From an uncultured Chitinophaga sp. (GTDB lineage: Bacteria > Bacteroidota > Bacteroidia > Chitinophagales > Chitinophagaceae), in NCBI RefSeq assembly GCF_902168175.1, contig NZ_CABHOU010000067.1, forward strand, positions 1 through 64,000: a DNA stretch of 64,000 bases. Reading direction: 5' to 3'. This document shows positions 42,792 through 50,928 of the stretch, piece by piece. Each line of letters starts with the position of its first letter. The first letter of the stretch is position 1. The translations under genes and the position numbers were made by a program. The notes under the pieces are model-generated. The model was not told the origin of the DNA, ran no database searches, and saw only the letters and a list, made by a program, of their open reading frames with translations.

Positions 42792-43514
42792 CTAAGAAAA
42801 GCGCAGTTTATCCCACAAACGATTGGACACCACTTTTTCTATCACCTGCTCGCGGTAGTTGCGGCTCATAGGCACGCGGTGGGTACCTATACATATCTCG
42901 TTGCCTTCAATGCTGTCTATCTTCCCAATGGCTGCTATAAATGATTTGTGTACACGTATAAACGCCTGCCCGTCCAGGTTTTGCTCCAGGTGTTTTAAGT
43001 AGAGTAAAGTGATGTATTTGCCTTTCGTGGTATGAATGGTAATATAGTTTTGCATGCCTTCCACGTACAGGATATCCGCGAAATAGATCTTCTCATATTT
43101 ACTGCCGCACTTAATGAAAAAATGGTCTGTTTTCTCCGGTGAGGAAGCGGCTGAACGTAACTGGAAATAGTCTTTCGCTTTGGCGGCCGATTTCAGGAAA
43201 CGGTCGAAGGTAATAGGTTTCAGCAGGTAATCAAGCACATTTAACTGGAAGCCTTCCAGGGCGTAAGCGGGAAAGGCGGTGGTGATAATTACCATCGGCG
43301 GATTGGGCGTAATACGCAGGAAGTCGATGCCGCTCATTTTGGGCATTTGTATATCGAGGAACAGCAGGTCGGCCTTTTGTGTATCCATCAGTTGCATCAG
43401 CGATACGGGGTCTTCGCAGGTGCCTGCCAGTTGCAGGAAGCCTGTTTCCTTTACATAGTTGGCCATGCCTTCGCGGGCCAGCGGTTCATCGTCTACTATA
43501 ATACAGTTAAGCAT
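42792..43514 (-). CDS. LytTR-family response regulator
   Basis: The 240-residue protein has a receiver domain (acidic VDDE at 8-10, phospho-acceptor Asp54 in LFLDIQMPKMSG, conserved Lys in LLKPI). A LytTR DNA-binding domain at about 135-235 follows (FIKCGSKYEKIYFADILYVEGMQNYITIHT, FIRVHKSFIA, VPMSRNYREQVIEKV). LytTR proteins bind direct repeats about two helical turns apart. It overlaps the kinase gene by 8 bases, so the two form a coupled pair. Confidence 0.95.
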   Translation of the reverse strand: MLNCIIVDDEPLAREGMANYVKETGFLQLAGTCEDPVSLMQLMDTQKADLLFLDIQMPKMSGIDFLRITPNPPMVIITTAFPAYALEGFQLNVLDYLLKPITFDRFLKSAAKAKDYFQLRSAASSPEKTDHFFIKCGSKYEKIYFADILYVEGMQNYITIHTTKGKYITLLYLKHLEQNLDGQAFIRVHKSFIAAIGKIDSIEGNEICIGTHRVPMSRNYREQVIEKVVSNRLWDKLRFS

Positions 43515-44637
43515 GTTGCAAATAGTTTAGGGTATCGGCAGGAACAGGCTGGGCATCTTCCACTGGTGTTAATTCCAGGCATAATCTTACTTTATAAAGC
43601 TGCTCATCCTGTTCTATGTCCAGCTGGTAATTTCCGGGGTACACTAGGTCGAGGCGGCGCTGCACGTTTTGCAGCCCTATACCGCCATAGTGAACCACGT
43701 CGCCTGAGTAGTCGGCCGAAATGGTGTTGGTGACAATAAAGGTAAGTGTAAGGCCATCTACATGAATATTGATATCGATGTAATTGTTGGTATCGCTGCT
43801 TTTGGAAACATGTTTAAATGCATTTTCCACAAAGGTCATTAAGATGAAGGGCGCTACTGCCAGGCCATCGGCGGGAACATTGATGTTCGATACCACGCGT
43901 ACATGTTCGTTCTGCCTCAGTTTTTCCAGCTCTACAAAGTTCGCCAGGTAAGCAATTTCTTTTTCCAGTGCGATTTGTTTGTCGTTGCATTCGTACAACT
44001 GGTAACGCAGCATATCCGAAAATTTGGCCAGGGAATCAGAGGCCATATGGGGGTTTTTGTGGATCAGGAAAAATATAGAATTGATGGTGTTAAACAGGAA
44101 GTGTGGATTGGACTGGTAGCGAAGGAACTTAAGCTCTGTTTCCAGTTTCTCTTTTTCCAGCAACTGTTGCCTGCGTTGTGTTTGCCACCACTTTTTGCCC
44201 AGCTTAATACTCATGGCCAGCGTCATAATAGCAATGGTGGAGGGAAAGGGGGAGGAGAAAAACAGGTGTACAGGATTACTGTTGTTCGCCCCAAATGCCT
44301 CGCCCATAGTTTGCCCGTTAAGCATGGCGGTAAGGTAATAACCAGGTATAATAGCAATGCTGGCAATAACAATGGTAACGGCCAGTAAAGCGAAGTAAGT
44401 CCTGAATTTGCCCGTATCCAGGAAGCGCGGCATCAGGTAATACAGGTTAAAGGAAGCGGCCAGTCCCTGCATCACCATATAGAACAGGAACTTCATGCTG
44501 AAGCAGGTGGTGAAAATGGCCGTGGCCGCAGCGATGGGGTCACCGAAACTCACCGTCCACCATACAAAATTGTACAGGAACCAAAAGGGGATGTGGTGTA
44601 GTTTATACCTGAGTGCCCAGTTACCGGATGTTTTCAT
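43507..44637 (-). CDS. LytS/YehU-type sensor histidine kinase
   Basis: The 376-residue protein has an N-terminal membrane part with four segments (HIPFWFLYNFVWWTVSFG, FYMVMQGLAASFNLYYLMP, YFALLAVTIVIASIAIIPGYY, and STIAIMTLAMSIKLG). A short coiled coil (RRQQLLEKEKLETELKFL) leads to the His_kinase domain with phospho-His in SNPHFLFNTINSIFFL and an ATPase part (ENAFKHV, GGIGLQNVQRRLDLVYPG). The open frame extends to 44829, but the ATG at 44637 begins a family-like N-terminus. It is paired with the LytTR regulator. Confidence 0.94.
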   Translation of the reverse strand: MKTSGNWALRYKLHHIPFWFLYNFVWWTVSFGDPIAAATAIFTTCFSMKFLFYMVMQGLAASFNLYYLMPRFLDTGKFRTYFALLAVTIVIASIAIIPGYYLTAMLNGQTMGEAFGANNSNPVHLFFSSPFPSTIAIMTLAMSIKLGKKWWQTQRRQQLLEKEKLETELKFLRYQSNPHFLFNTINSIFFLIHKNPHMASDSLAKFSDMLRYQLYECNDKQIALEKEIAYLANFVELEKLRQNEHVRVVSNINVPADGLAVAPFILMTFVENAFKHVSKSSDTNNYIDINIHVDGLTLTFIVTNTISADYSGDVVHYGGIGLQNVQRRLDLVYPGNYQLDIEQDEQLYKVRLCLELTPVEDAQPVPADTLNYLQHA

Positions 44638-44866
44638 GTGAAAAAGCTTAAGGCGCTTCCTGAAGTTACATAAAATCGGGACTAAGCGGTAGCGCTGGTA
44701 TATGAAACGCCGGGAATAATTGACAAGCAGCAGATTGTACCGGAAATCGCTGCTTTCATCCCCCGTTATGGGTAAAAACGGCTTTTCAGCAATTATTCCC
44801 GCCCTGTTGTCACATCTGTTTTTATGCATGGGCTTCTACCAGTTCTTTTGTAGTAAAGTATCCGCC

Positions 44867-47299
44867 ATGAAACTTTTTATGCTTTCCTTCTGCCTTCTTT
44901 TTTTGCAGCAAATCCATGCCCAGGTAACCGGCCGGTTGGTAACGGTTGCCGGGCAGGGCTTGCCCGATGCTAATGTGCTGCTGTACAAAGCAGTTGATTC
45001 TACCCTCGTAAAGGCTGCCGTTACAGACCGCGACGGGAGGTTTTCGATCATTGCCCCGCCAGGCCGCTACCTGCTGCAATGTGGCAGTATAGGTTATCTC
45101 ACCTGGCATTCTGCCGTGTTTGATTTTACAGATAGTAAAGAGATGGGCCGCCTGCTGATGGATGAACGCCCCCGGCAGTTAGGAGGCATTGAGATCATAT
45201 CGGAGCAACCACTGTTCCGGCAACAACCGGGAGGACTCACGGTAAATGTGCAGAACAGTGTTTTAACGAAGGGGAGTTCGGTGCTGGAGGTGCTGGAACG
45301 CCTGCCTGGCGTGGTGGTTGATCAACACAATAGTGGAATCACCCTTAATACCCGCCCGGGGGTAATGGTGATGATCAACGGCAAACTACAGCGTATGCAG
45401 TTCGCGCAACTGCTGGCCTATTTAAATGGCTTACGGGGCGATGATGTGGAAAAGATCGAATTGCTGGACACGCCGCCCGCAAAGTACGACGCAGAGGGCA
45501 GCGGAGGCCTGATCAACATTGTACTCAAACGAAATAAAAGACCTGGAATTAACGGAAACACAAGTATCTCCGCCGGCTACGGAACAGGAGAAAAAGCGTC
45601 GCTCAATGCGGCGCTTTCTTATAACCGGCAAATGGCAGATCTCTATGGCAGTTACAGTTACGCCCGCAACCGCAGCTACAACCGGTACGATGTTACGGGG
45701 TTTCACGATATCCCCATTATGGCGCCGCATACGGCTTTTATTTTCCAGACTACACATAAACCGCTTCAACAGGACCATAACGCTACGCTGGGCATCGATC
45801 TTCGCCCTTCTGCAAAGTTCAGCACCGGCGGCAGTATGCAGTTTTCGGCCAACAGGTCGATAGGTACTACTGCCAGCCATGGCGATTATGTGTTGCCGCC
45901 CGATTCGATATTAACGGTGACCACTGCGGTGCAAACCTCCAGCCGCTGGCGTAACGTGGCGCTGGCTGCTTATGCGGACAGGCAATTGTTACACGGCGGC
46001 CAGCTTGGCTTCTCGGCTGATTATTTGTATTACCGCAACCGCAATCCCTCGGCCATGCAAAACGCTTATCTAAATGAGTATGGTCAGCCGGCCCTTTTGG
46101 CGAACGACAGCTTTTATGCGCCGCAACACCGCAGTCAGGTGAATACGCGTATACAGATTGGGGTATTGGCCTTACAATACACGCAACCAATTACCCAACA
46201 TCTTAAAATAGAAACGGGTATTAAGGGCACGTTCAGCGGCAGCCACAGCCGCTCGGGCATCAATAGCCTGGTAAATGGCGAATGGAGGAAGAGGGCGGTA
46301 ACCAGCGAGTACCACATGCGTGAAGGGATAGGCGCTGCTTATGCAACGGGCACTATCGTCATCAACCCAAAAAATAACCTGGTAATCGGCGGCCGGTACG
46401 AATATGTACATGGCGATGTTACCAGCCCCGGTGCGAAACAGCCGGTGTTAAAACGACGACAGGGGCTGTTTTTTCCGAATTTGTCTTATAGTTACAAAGC
46501 CAGTGAAACGGCAGACTGGCAGGCGTCTTACTCAAAACGTATCAGTCGCCCGAGCTATAACGACCTGGCTTCTTATGTGTCTTATAATGATCCGGTTTCG
46601 GTGTTTACGGGTAACCCGCAACTACGGCCTGCGATCAATCATCAGTTGAGGGTCGGGTTTAATACGCGTGGTTATGCTTTCAGCATCAACGCCAGTCATA
46701 TCAGCGATGCCATCGTGTACTCGCAGATCGGCTATGGCCCGGATAAAACGCTGGCGTACTTTTCACCGCGAAACCTGGACTACCAGCAGCAGTTGGGTTT
46801 GCAGGCTAACCTGCCGTTTAACCCTTTAGCATGGTGGAGTATGACGTATAACCTGGCGGCCAATATCAATCGGCTCAGCGTGCCTTATACGGAGGTGCCG
46901 GTGAAAAAGACGTACCCCTTTGCCAGCATCAGCTTTACAGAAACCTTTCGCCTGCCGTACGGATTCACGACTGAACTTTCCGGCCGCTACGCCAGTAAAC
47001 ACTACTACGGCAGCATTGAGGTACGCGGCCTTTCTATACTGAGCCTCGGTGTGAAGAAGGACTTGTGGAAAGGTACCTTTAACCTGGTGGTTACCGACGT
47101 ACTGCGGATAAACCGTAACAACAGCCTGTTCGGCAAATTAACCCGGGAAGCTTTCGGGCTGGATACGGATGTACTGATTTATCCGGAACATACGGTGGCT
47201 ACAGTGGCCAAACTGACCTATAGCCGCAATTTTGGTACGGGCGAAAGGGCCCGGAAGGAGGGGGCCGGCGACGAACGCAGCCGGGTACGCAGGGATTAA
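44867..47299 (+). CDS. TonB-fold outer membrane protein with carboxypeptidase-like domain
   Basis: The 810-residue protein has a signal peptide (MKLFMLSFCLLFLQQIHA), then a carboxypeptidase-regulatory-like domain (TGRLVTVAGQGLPDANVLLYKAVDS). A plug-like region follows (LTKGSSVLEVLERLPGVVVD, VMVMINGKLQRM, VEKIELLDTPPAKYDAEGSGGLINIVLKRNK), then a beta-barrel of the PF14905 outer-membrane family. It has no SusD partner. It is divergent from the LytS/LytTR genes (229 bases) and may be one of their targets. The extra 49 codons open upstream are rejected as not signal-like. Confidence 0.9.
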   Translation: MKLFMLSFCLLFLQQIHAQVTGRLVTVAGQGLPDANVLLYKAVDSTLVKAAVTDRDGRFSIIAPPGRYLLQCGSIGYLTWHSAVFDFTDSKEMGRLLMDERPRQLGGIEIISEQPLFRQQPGGLTVNVQNSVLTKGSSVLEVLERLPGVVVDQHNSGITLNTRPGVMVMINGKLQRMQFAQLLAYLNGLRGDDVEKIELLDTPPAKYDAEGSGGLINIVLKRNKRPGINGNTSISAGYGTGEKASLNAALSYNRQMADLYGSYSYARNRSYNRYDVTGFHDIPIMAPHTAFIFQTTHKPLQQDHNATLGIDLRPSAKFSTGGSMQFSANRSIGTTASHGDYVLPPDSILTVTTAVQTSSRWRNVALAAYADRQLLHGGQLGFSADYLYYRNRNPSAMQNAYLNEYGQPALLANDSFYAPQHRSQVNTRIQIGVLALQYTQPITQHLKIETGIKGTFSGSHSRSGINSLVNGEWRKRAVTSEYHMREGIGAAYATGTIVINPKNNLVIGGRYEYVHGDVTSPGAKQPVLKRRQGLFFPNLSYSYKASETADWQASYSKRISRPSYNDLASYVSYNDPVSVFTGNPQLRPAINHQLRVGFNTRGYAFSINASHISDAIVYSQIGYGPDKTLAYFSPRNLDYQQQLGLQANLPFNPLAWWSMTYNLAANINRLSVPYTEVPVKKTYPFASISFTETFRLPYGFTTELSGRYASKHYYGSIEVRGLSILSLGVKKDLWKGTFNLVVTDVLRINRNNSLFGKLTREAFGLDTDVLIYPEHTVATVAKLTYSRNFGTGERARKEGAGDERSRVRRD

Positions 47300-47341
47300 C
47301 AGCATGGCAGCAATTTTGATGTACATATCCCAAAAGGAGTT

Positions 47342-47905
47342 ATGGGAAAGATTAATTTAACCTGGCAGGCTTCACTGGATGGCGTTGTGACCGACCTCGA
47401 AAAATGGATGAACATGCCGGACGAGATCGTGGCTGATTCACTGGCCTACTATGATGGCCTGGATGCGATCATTATTGGAGGAAACACCTACGCCGGACTG
47501 GCGGAGTACTGGCAGCATGCCGAAACCAGTTCGCCCAGCGAACTGGAACGCCGCTTTGCGAAAAAGATCAATGATATGAAGAAGTACGTGATTTCCAGCG
47601 AGCCGAAAGAGTTGGTCTGGCGCAATTCTGAACAGATATTGTTCGAGGACGAACACGCGCTGCGCAGTAAGATGGAACAGTTGAAACGGCAGTTCCCGAA
47701 TGATATTTCGGTGGAAAGTGGCCTGGGCAGCTGGCAAAAGTTCATAACACAAAACCAGTACGACCGTATCCATATTTGTGTACACCCGGTAATAGCGGGA
47801 TCGGGCAAAAAGGTGTTCGAAGGCGTAATGCCCGAAACGCTGGAAGTGATCAGTACGAAAGAATATCCCAACGGCGTAATAAGCACCTGGTACGAAAAGA
47901 AATAG
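47342..47905 (+). CDS. Dihydrofolate reductase family protein (RibD C-terminal type) 1
   Basis: The 187-residue protein has the DHFR/RibD fold: MGKINLTWQASLDGVV at the start, LDAIIIGGNTYAGLAEYW, KYVISSEPKELVW and the final HICVHPVIAGSGKKVFEGVMP. Members reduce pterin or flavin precursors or other carbonyls with NADPH. True DhfR catalytic features are not evident, so it is probably not the folate enzyme. A related gene lies convergently 2 bases away. Confidence 0.85.
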   Translation: MGKINLTWQASLDGVVTDLEKWMNMPDEIVADSLAYYDGLDAIIIGGNTYAGLAEYWQHAETSSPSELERRFAKKINDMKKYVISSEPKELVWRNSEQILFEDEHALRSKMEQLKRQFPNDISVESGLGSWQKFITQNQYDRIHICVHPVIAGSGKKVFEGVMPETLEVISTKEYPNGVISTWYEKK

Positions 47906-47907
47906 TT

Positions 47908-48459
47908 TTATAATGGCTTATAGTTCAATAGTATTACCCCACTCTTAAACTGCCTGCTACTCACCAGTTGCAGGTCAAGCTGCTTCGTAAGCCCCTGGAA
48001 TAACGTACTGCCGCCCCCGATAGCCACCGGGTCGAGCATGAACTGGTATTCGTCGATGAGACGGTGTTCGCTGAAAAGGGTGAGGATACTGCCGCTCCCA
48101 AGTATCGTCATGTTTTTATCCTGTTTTAATGTTTTCACTTTTGATATTATGTCGCCGCCCATAACGGTGGTGTTTTGCCAGTCGGCGCTGGTCATGGTGT
48201 TGGAAAACACGATCTTGTCGGACTCGTTCATCGATCTGGCCAGTGCGGGTGTGCTTTGGAGGGCCTGTGGAGTGGGCCACCACGAGGCCATATGCCCGTA
48301 AGTAATGCGCCCGAACAGCAGGGTGTTATTTGATTGCGCGCTCTCGCTCGCAAATTCTCCTTCCTCGCTACCGTGTTTATGCCAGCCAATGTCGCCCTTT
48401 TGTACACCTTCGAAAAAACCGTTGAGGGTAATAAATGTAAATGATGTGATTAGTCCCAT
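47908..48459 (-). CDS. Dihydrofolate reductase family protein (RibD C-terminal type) 2
   Basis: The 183-residue protein shares the fold of its convergent neighbour: FTFITLNGFFEGVQKGDIGWHKHG, NTLLFGRITYGHMASWWPTPQA, KIVFSNTMTSADWQNT, NMTILGSGSILTLFSEHRLIDEYQFMLDPVAIGGGSTLF. It is typical of Bacteroidota DHFR-family proteins of unknown substrate. The two stops are 2 bases apart and no terminator fits between them. Confidence 0.87.
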   Translation of the reverse strand: MGLITSFTFITLNGFFEGVQKGDIGWHKHGSEEGEFASESAQSNNTLLFGRITYGHMASWWPTPQALQSTPALARSMNESDKIVFSNTMTSADWQNTTVMGGDIISKVKTLKQDKNMTILGSGSILTLFSEHRLIDEYQFMLDPVAIGGGSTLFQGLTKQLDLQLVSSRQFKSGVILLNYKPL

Positions 48460-48703
48460 GGATCTGAGTTTTACTGCAATTTACCGCCGAACAACAGTAA
48501 TTACCGGGGGCTAAAGCGACAATAAAGGGGTGAAACGGGCTTCTTCCATAGGAGATGTTAATGTTTATGGAAATTGGAGAGGGGCGCATCTAAGCCTCAC
48601 ACAATTTTGTATCTTTCAAAGGCAGATGTTGACCTGGTGGAATGATAATGTGCCAATCTTCCTTTTAAACTTATCTCCATAATATATTAAAACACACTTC
48701 ACC

Positions 48704-49930
48704 ATGAAAAGAATTCTGTTTGCCATGCTTATGCTCTGTAGTGGCGCCCTGTTTGCCCAGGAAAAAGGCATGAAGTTCGCCCACGCATCCGGCTGGGAAG
48801 AGATCAAGGCGAAAGCTAAGGCCGAGAACAAGTATATCTTCCTGGACGCCTTTACCACCTGGTGCGGCCCCTGTAAAATGATGAGCGCTGAAATATTCCC
48901 ACTGCAGGCTGTAGGTGATTTCTATAACGCCAACTACATCAACGTAAAAGTGCAGATGGATGAAACCAAAGAGGATAATGAGGAGGTGAAGAAATGGTAC
49001 GAAGATGCCAAAATGATTGCCAAAGATTACGGTATCCAGGCTTATCCCACGTACCTGTTTTTCAGCCCCGATGGCGAAATAGTACACAGGGCGGTAGGTT
49101 CATCTCCGGAGGCTGAATTTATAGCCAAAGGGAAAGCGGCACTCGACCCTTCAGAACAGTATTATACCCTGAAAAAGAAGTTCCAGTCCGGCGATCGTGA
49201 TGCCAACCTGCTGTACAAACTGGCTAAAGGATCGGTGGCCAGCTACGACCGCGACTTTTCACCGGCAGTAGTAAAGGCGTATATGGCTACGCAGAACGAC
49301 CTGTTCACCAAGCCTAACCTGGAGTTATTGGCGCAGACTACGAGTAGTCCTTCGGACCCGGGTTTTGAAATATTCCGCAGGCAGGGCGCTAAGGCCGACA
49401 GCATCCTGGGTTACAAAGCAAGCAGCCAGATCGTAAAACAGGTGGCTGGCAGAGTACTTCCACTTGCCATGTACCCCAAAGGGGACAGAACGGCGGCGCC
49501 TGATTGGGCTAATGCCGAGCATGCCATGAAAACACAATTCCCTGATCTGGCCGATGAACTGCTGCTCTCGTCAAGAATGTATTATTACATGCAAAAGAAA
49601 GAGTGGCCTGCCTTCCGCGAAGCCGCTACTAAATATATCAGTACTTATCGGGTAGCTGTTAACGATATGCAGCTCAACAACTTTGCCTGGGCCATTTTCG
49701 AAGAATGCGACGATGCCGCCTGCCTCCAGCAAGCCCTCGCCTGGTCAAAGGAGTCGATGAAATCGGCTAAAACCGCTATGTTCATGGACACCTACGCCAA
49801 CCTGCTGTACAAAACAGGCAAAAAAAAGGAAGCCATCAAAGCCCAGGAAGAAGCGGTGGTACTGAGTAAAAACGATGCCGGCACGATAGCGACCCTCGAA
49901 AAAATGAAGAAAGGCGAGCAGACCTGGTAA
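48704..49930 (+). CDS. Secreted thioredoxin-like protein with helical repeat tail
   Basis: The 408-residue precursor has a signal peptide (about 1-18, ending LFA-Q). The thioredoxin domain at about 25-145 has an intact CGPC active site (FTTWCGPCKMM) and the cis-Pro loop (YGIQAYPTYLFF). The remaining 260 residues are alpha-helical with TPR-like pairs (FMDTYANLLYKTGKKKEAIKAQEEAVVLSKN). This layout is common for periplasmic disulfide reductases of the phylum. Promoter-like TATCTTTC lies at 48610-48617. Confidence 0.9.
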   Translation: MKRILFAMLMLCSGALFAQEKGMKFAHASGWEEIKAKAKAENKYIFLDAFTTWCGPCKMMSAEIFPLQAVGDFYNANYINVKVQMDETKEDNEEVKKWYEDAKMIAKDYGIQAYPTYLFFSPDGEIVHRAVGSSPEAEFIAKGKAALDPSEQYYTLKKKFQSGDRDANLLYKLAKGSVASYDRDFSPAVVKAYMATQNDLFTKPNLELLAQTTSSPSDPGFEIFRRQGAKADSILGYKASSQIVKQVAGRVLPLAMYPKGDRTAAPDWANAEHAMKTQFPDLADELLLSSRMYYYMQKKEWPAFREAATKYISTYRVAVNDMQLNNFAWAIFEECDDAACLQQALAWSKESMKSAKTAMFMDTYANLLYKTGKKKEAIKAQEEAVVLSKNDAGTIATLEKMKKGEQTW

Positions 49931-50283
49931 AAGCCCGGTTGTTTCTAACTGCTTAGAAACCTGCTCGTTATACAATAAACCGGTGAAAACCGGCAGTTTT
50001 CAGGGCGGCCATTATGTGGTATCGCCCTGCCCATAGGGTTCCCGGCTTTTCAAGGATGGAAAAAAAATGCCTGAAAAGCCGGAAATGCCCTATTTTTGTT
50101 TTAGTAAAGTAATTGAGTTCATAGCAATTCGTCACAAGGGCTGGTTTAATAAAACGTTAATCCCTCTTTATAATCTGCTTTTTCTCAGTATTTTTATCCC
50201 GATTGAATACAATGTCAAAGAAATAAAACCGATATTTCCCAGGCCAACCAATCAGCTGTTTTAACACTTAAAAATTTTGACGA
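49931..50283 (+). promoter_or_regulatory. Terminator-like hairpin, promoter and long leader of the RRM gene
   Basis: GTTTCTAA (49941-49948) pairs with TTAGAAAC (49953-49960) just past the thioredoxin gene. TATTTTTG at 50091-50098 matches the -7 element and leaves a leader of about 180 bases. The leader contains TCTGCTTTTT followed by CTCA, also found ahead of the second RRM gene, and ends AAAAATTTTGACGA before the ATG. Confidence 0.55.
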
Positions 50284-50691
50284 ATGAATATTTATGTTGA
50301 AAACCTAGACTTTAGCGTAGATACTGTAGATCTCACTATGCACTTCGCGCAGTTTGGCCTTGTTACTGAGGTGAAACTCGTTACCGATAAATTTTCCGGC
50401 AGAAGCAAAGGCTTTGCTTTTATTGAAATGCCTAACGACGACGAAGCTCAGAAAGCTATCGAGGAGTCGCAGGGTATCGACATGAACGGCAAAAGCATGG
50501 TTATTAGCGAGGCTAAGCCCCAGGCTCCAAGACGTCCTGATAGCCGCGGTGGCGGAGGATTTAATCGCGGCGGCGGTGGTGGCTTCAATCGCGGTGGCGG
50601 TGGCGGCGGCTTTAACCGCGGTGGCGGTGGCGGCGGCGGTTACAACCGTGGCGGCGACGGCGGCGGCGGTGGTGGTTACAACCGTTGGTAA
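50284..50691 (+). CDS. RRM RNA-binding protein with RGG-like Gly-rich tail
   Basis: The 135-residue protein has one RNA-recognition motif (about 1-80) with RNP2 MNIYVENL and RNP1 RSKGFAFIEM. A Gly-rich tail follows (about 85-135), with five repeats of the F/Y-N-R-G-G-G type ending YNRW. Such small RRM proteins are numerous in Bacteroidota and are often cold-induced RNA chaperones, replacing Hfq-like roles by inference. The tail codons form a GC-rich minisatellite. A second RRM gene without the long tail is at 56583. Confidence 0.93.
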   Translation: MNIYVENLDFSVDTVDLTMHFAQFGLVTEVKLVTDKFSGRSKGFAFIEMPNDDEAQKAIEESQGIDMNGKSMVISEAKPQAPRRPDSRGGGGFNRGGGGGFNRGGGGGGFNRGGGGGGGYNRGGDGGGGGGYNRW

Positions 50692-50740
50692 ACTTACAAT
50701 GTTCACAGGCTGCACGGCCGGTGTGCTCATATAACTGAAG

Positions 50741-50770
50741 CGGGTGTTCTTTTGGAACGCCCGTTTTTTT
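50741..50770 (+). terminator. Terminator of the RRM gene
   Basis: CGGGTGTTC (50741-50749) pairs with GAACGCCCG (50755-50763) with one G-T pair, followed by seven or more T bases. Confidence 0.85.
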
Positions 50771-50928
50771 TATGACAGTAGGGAAGGTAGAATGCTCTTC
50801 CGTGGGGTACAGATGCCCCGTATCGTTTCCTGGTTTACCTGCGGGATTATGACCCGCCGGGCCAGCAGCCCGCAAACAAAAACGAACGCACCATACAGCG
50901 CGTTCGTCCTTATCAACAGAGTAGTTAC

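Noticed and set aside
50067..50264. 65-codon frame ahead of the first RRM gene
   Set aside because: It covers the promoter and leader of the RRM gene and has no recognisable features.
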